Source: Pycnococcus provasolii
Lineage: Eukaryota; Chlorophyta; Pseudoscourfieldiophyceae; Pseudoscourfieldiales
DNA length: 64,000 nucleotides
Direction of reading: 5' to 3'
Assembly (NCBI GenBank): GCA_049487715.1
Contig: CP150587.1
Coordinates: forward strand, 62,001 to 126,000
The translations under genes and the position numbers were made by a program. Under the pieces are notes generated by a model that did no database searches, had not been told where the DNA came from, and saw nothing but the letters and a program-made list of their open reading frames with translations. Shown in pieces: positions 61,917 through 64,000 of this stretch. Numbering within the stretch: position 1 is the first letter of the stretch; each line of letters begins with the position of its first letter.

Positions 61917-62555
61917 ATGATGAAGGCACTACCATCGAACACGTCGTGGGTGATTGCTGCGGCGGTGTGGGCGGCGACCTTGCTGCTCCTTTTGGCGCAT
62001 CAGTCGCAGCTGCAGGCGGAGGTGCGCGCGGTGCGCGCGGAGGGCACGGAATTGAGGAGACGACTGCTGCTGCTCGAGCGGCCGGACGATGCCGCTCTGG
62101 AGGCGGGGAGGCGGCGACAGCCGCTCTCCACGATGGCCGGCGCAGACGTGCTGACGCACGTCTCGAGCGACTCGAGCAGCGCCCTCTCCATCTCCTCCGA
62201 CGTGGCGGTGGAGGTGGAGAGCGTCCGATTCACCAGCGCCAACATCGGTGTGGCCGCGGACACGGACTTGCTTGGACTGGCGTCCGGGGAGGTGACAGTG
62301 AACGGCAACCTCGACGTCACGGGCAACGTCAAGGCGAATGGATTCCAGGCAAACGGAGGCACGACGTTCACTTCGACTGGGACTGATATGGGTCCGGAGA
62401 TTTATTCCGTCACCGGGACTGACTACGACTGCACGCAGTCCAGTAATCGCGGCTACATATGGGTGCAAACGTGCCGAACTGGCCAAGACTGTCTTTGCTT
62501 CTGCGGAGTATGCGACGGATGCGGCGGCTACGCGGCGTATTGCCTCAACATGTGA
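61917..62555 (+). CDS. Membrane-anchored protein with Cys-rich tail, 212 aa
   Basis: ATG at 61917 (or the next codon). A short cytosolic start is followed by one membrane segment (WVIAAAVWAATLLLLLA, ~11-27), then a charged coiled coil (~28-60). Next comes a beta-rich middle with the repeat-like string GEVTVNGNLDVTGNVKANGF, which resembles trimeric fibre or tail proteins of phages and giant viruses. The last ~35 residues are Cys-rich: TCRTGQDCLCFCGVCDGCGG. Type II topology would place the Cys-rich end outside or in the lumen. No host family is recognised. Transfer from a virus or bacterium is possible; so is a lineage-specific protein with convergent beta repeats. Confidence 0.6.
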   Translation: MMKALPSNTSWVIAAAVWAATLLLLLAHQSQLQAEVRAVRAEGTELRRRLLLLERPDDAALEAGRRRQPLSTMAGADVLTHVSSDSSSALSISSDVAVEVESVRFTSANIGVAADTDLLGLASGEVTVNGNLDVTGNVKANGFQANGGTTFTSTGTDMGPEIYSVTGTDYDCTQSSNRGYIWVQTCRTGQDCLCFCGVCDGCGGYAAYCLNM

Positions 62556-62675
62556 GAGCCGACGCCGACAATTAATACGGCCGGGGCAGGTGGTTCGACG
62601 AAACACACGTGTTTGAGAAAGAACTCAGGCAAATCCAAGAAATCCATGTATACAGTACAAATTCAAACTTTAGTA

Positions 62676-63002
62676 TTACAAGCCACGTGATTGCTCCGCG
62701 CGACGACGCACGTGCACGAAGAGACTGCCCTCCGTCGTGCGCTCGCCGAAGGCGCCAACGCGGCTAATTTTTAAGTCTTCGTCCAGATAGAGTGTGCGCA
62801 AGCACGTGCGTTCTTGCGCAAACTCCGCAGGAAACTTGAGCGGAATGGTTATGCCCGCAATTTGCAGCTCGAAGGTGTAGGGAGGACCCACGTTTGTAGT
62901 GCCAACCTTCACGGAGTCTGCGTCCACCGTTGCAGTGATGACGACGCGCACAAAATCTCCTGGAAAAACAACCACGTTGCGCGAGTATCCGTTCCCGATC
63001 TC
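62676..63002 (-). CDS. PAP/fibrillin-like C-terminal exon
   Basis: A minus-strand frame from 63002 to the stop at 62676 encodes 108 residues (EIGNGYSRNVVVFPGDF...). The end, TLYLDEDLKISRVGAFGERT followed by SLFVHVRR, matches the C-terminal signature of the plastid lipid-associated protein/fibrillin family (YLDxDLRISR...FV). An in-frame TAG precedes it as CGCTAG|GAG, which fits a splice acceptor. I cannot find the upstream exons in the next 400 bases, so it is either the last exon after a longer intron (though the RPT5 gene begins at 63412) or a broken copy. Fibrillins act in plastoglobules and thylakoids. Confidence 0.5.
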   Translation of the reverse strand, partial: EIGNGYSRNVVVFPGDFVRVVITATVDADSVKVGTTNVGPPYTFELQIAGITIPLKFPAEFAQERTCLRTLYLDEDLKISRVGAFGERTTEGSLFVHVRRRAEQSRGL

Positions 63003-63411
63003 CTAGCGTCGTACACGATAACGGGCTGGACGCGCAGTACGACTCTTCTCACGCTCTTCTCGGCGCGCGGCGACACCATCGAGCTCGCGGCGTCGGACGG
63101 CAAGATGGTCGTGCGGTCGTCCGACGGCACGGTGCATGCGGGAGACAACAAAAACACGCCGACCGGCCGTCGACTTCTCTTCCACGGTGCACTAATGACT
63201 TCAGGAAGCACTACATGGATGGCAGCAAGTGGTGGGGATATGTAACAAAAACACGCCGTCCGGCCGTCAACTCGAAGGCATAGTTGAGTTGTAAAGCGAC
63301 ATGACGATGCTGACGATACCGCTATACTGCACGGCAGACTTGTGTGACCTAAGTATGATCGATACGTCTTAGGAGAGGAGTATTCGTGTTACAGGCATCT
63401 TACTCGTAAAC
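63003..63411. other. Unassigned stretch with a short direct repeat
   Basis: No convincing gene. A plus-strand frame is open to 63245 but has no recognisable family. AACAAAAACACGCCG followed by CCGGCCGTC occurs twice, near 63146 and 63244, about 98 bases apart. Upstream fibrillin exons might lie here, but I could not identify one. Confidence 0.5.
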
Positions 63412-64000
63412 TTACGCGTAGTAGTTCAAGCTCGTCTTCTTCTTCGCTTGCACCTGCACAATGCCCTCGACGAAGTCCTCGTGTCCAATCTGAGTCGCGT
63501 CGCGGCGAAGCGCAAGCATGCCAGCCTCCACGCACACAGCCTTGAGCTGCGCCGCGTTGAAGTCGTCCGTCGAACGTGCAAGCTCCTCAAAGTTCACATC
63601 TCCACCCACATTCATCTTGCGCGAGTGGATCTGCATGATTTTCGCGCGCGCATCCTCGGAAGGATGCGGGAACTCAATCTTACGGTCAATGCGGCCACTT
63701 CGCAGAAGCGCAGGATCGAGAATGTCTGCGCGGTTCGTTGCCGCGATGATCTTAATGTTGTCGTCGCTCCCAAATCCGTCAAGCTGGTTCAGCAGCTCGA
63801 GCATCGTTCGCTGTACCTCTCGGTCGCCGCTCAGCTCGCTGTCAAAGCGCTTTGTTCCGATGGCGTCAATCTCGTCGATGAAGATAATCGCGGGACCCTT
63901 CTCCTTAGCGAGTGTGAAGGCGTCACGCACGAGCTTCGCGCCATCTCCGATGAACATCTGAACGAGCTGCGGTCCCGCGAGCTTGAGGAAGCACGCGTTC
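63412..64000 (-). CDS. RPT5: 26S proteasome ATPase RPT5, C-terminal part
   Basis: The frame is open from the right edge to the stop at 63412, giving the last ~195 residues. It starts mid-AAA domain just after the Walker A region ([20 protein letters not shown]). Walker B is [14 protein letters not shown]; sensor-1 is [14 protein letters not shown], followed by the arginine-finger segment [12 protein letters not shown]. It ends KTSLNYYA, the hydrophobic-Tyr-x tail that docks into the 20S core and opens its gate. Length and motifs match RPT5 (PSMC3, subunit 6A) rather than other RPT subunits. The ATPase ring unfolds ubiquitinated proteins in cytosol and nucleus. The N-terminal half lies beyond the window. 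Confidence 0.95.
   Translation of the reverse strand, partial: NACFLKLAGPQLVQMFIGDGAKLVRDAFTLAKEKGPAIIFIDEIDAIGTKRFDSELSGDREVQRTMLELLNQLDGFGSDDNIKIIAATNRADILDPALLRSGRIDRKIEFPHPSEDARAKIMQIHSRKMNVGGDVNFEELARSTDDFNAAQLKAVCVEAGMLALRRDATQIGHEDFVEGIVQVQAKKKTSLNYYA

Noticed and set aside
62814-63245. Plus-strand open frame over the fibrillin-like exon
   Set aside because: Its first half is antisense to a recognisable fibrillin signature, and the second half has no family match.

Overview
This is nuclear DNA of a starch-making, plastid-bearing eukaryote, most likely a small green alga (prasinophyte-like). The evidence is protein content: a 26S proteasome ATPase (RPT5), a TSET/TPLATE-complex subunit (TWD40-2-like), PIG-F, a GT29 sialyltransferase-like enzyme, a plastid fibrillin-type exon and several CBM20 starch-binding proteins. 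Introns are few and short (68 and 102 nt where the splice sites are clear), and most genes are single open frames. The species assignment is inference.

The striking content is a local family of five related genes in two clusters, here called A-E: A (2449-16016, minus), B (16940-19261, minus), C (20415-21506, minus), D (49211-56511, plus) and E (56664-57998, minus). All share a recurring helical module of the type R-x-x-EA-E-x-RAKAFAEAKA, separated by Pro/Ser/Ala-rich linkers. A, D and E also carry CBM20 starch-binding domains (two, four and one), and most have transit-peptide-like N termini. A and B share a homologous C-terminal coiled coil ending in a hydrophobic segment and the residues RKVLTGV. 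The design (starch binding plus many evenly spaced helical modules) resembles pyrenoid/starch-sheath scaffold proteins of green algae. Their role as plastid starch or pyrenoid scaffolds is a hypothesis. Gene A is built of nested tandem arrays (units of 210, 234 and 330 bp and a 1539-bp higher-order duplication), and an 11-bp insertion at 13090-13100 breaks its frame.

Layout: 1-2448, a partial gene, a small hypothetical and low-complexity DNA; 2449-21506, genes A, B and C; 22529-24264, serine carboxypeptidase; 24571-26331, SGNH-type hydrolase; 26553-29516, GT4 glycosyltransferase; 30023-33811, a multi-domain histidine kinase/receiver/HPt/adenylyl cyclase; 33812-35852, low-complexity DNA with long G and T runs; 35853-39854, TWD40-2-like; 40092-40697, a retroelement RNase H remnant; 41073-41687, PIG-F; 41920-43629, GT29; 43704-45476, LRR/U-box protein; 46005-48101, secretory J-domain protein; 48293-48802, small membrane coiled-coil protein; 49211-57998, genes D and E; 59274-60392, bZIP factor; 60393-61916, non-coding DNA with a MITE; 61917-62555, a small membrane-anchored protein; 62676-63002, a fibrillin-like exon; 63412 to the right edge, RPT5.

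Several genes fit the plastid and the secretory pathway (GT29, GT4, PIG-F, carboxypeptidase, J protein), but apart from the A-E family I see no operon-like functional grouping. All calls come from reading the sequence and from remembered family signatures; no search was run.
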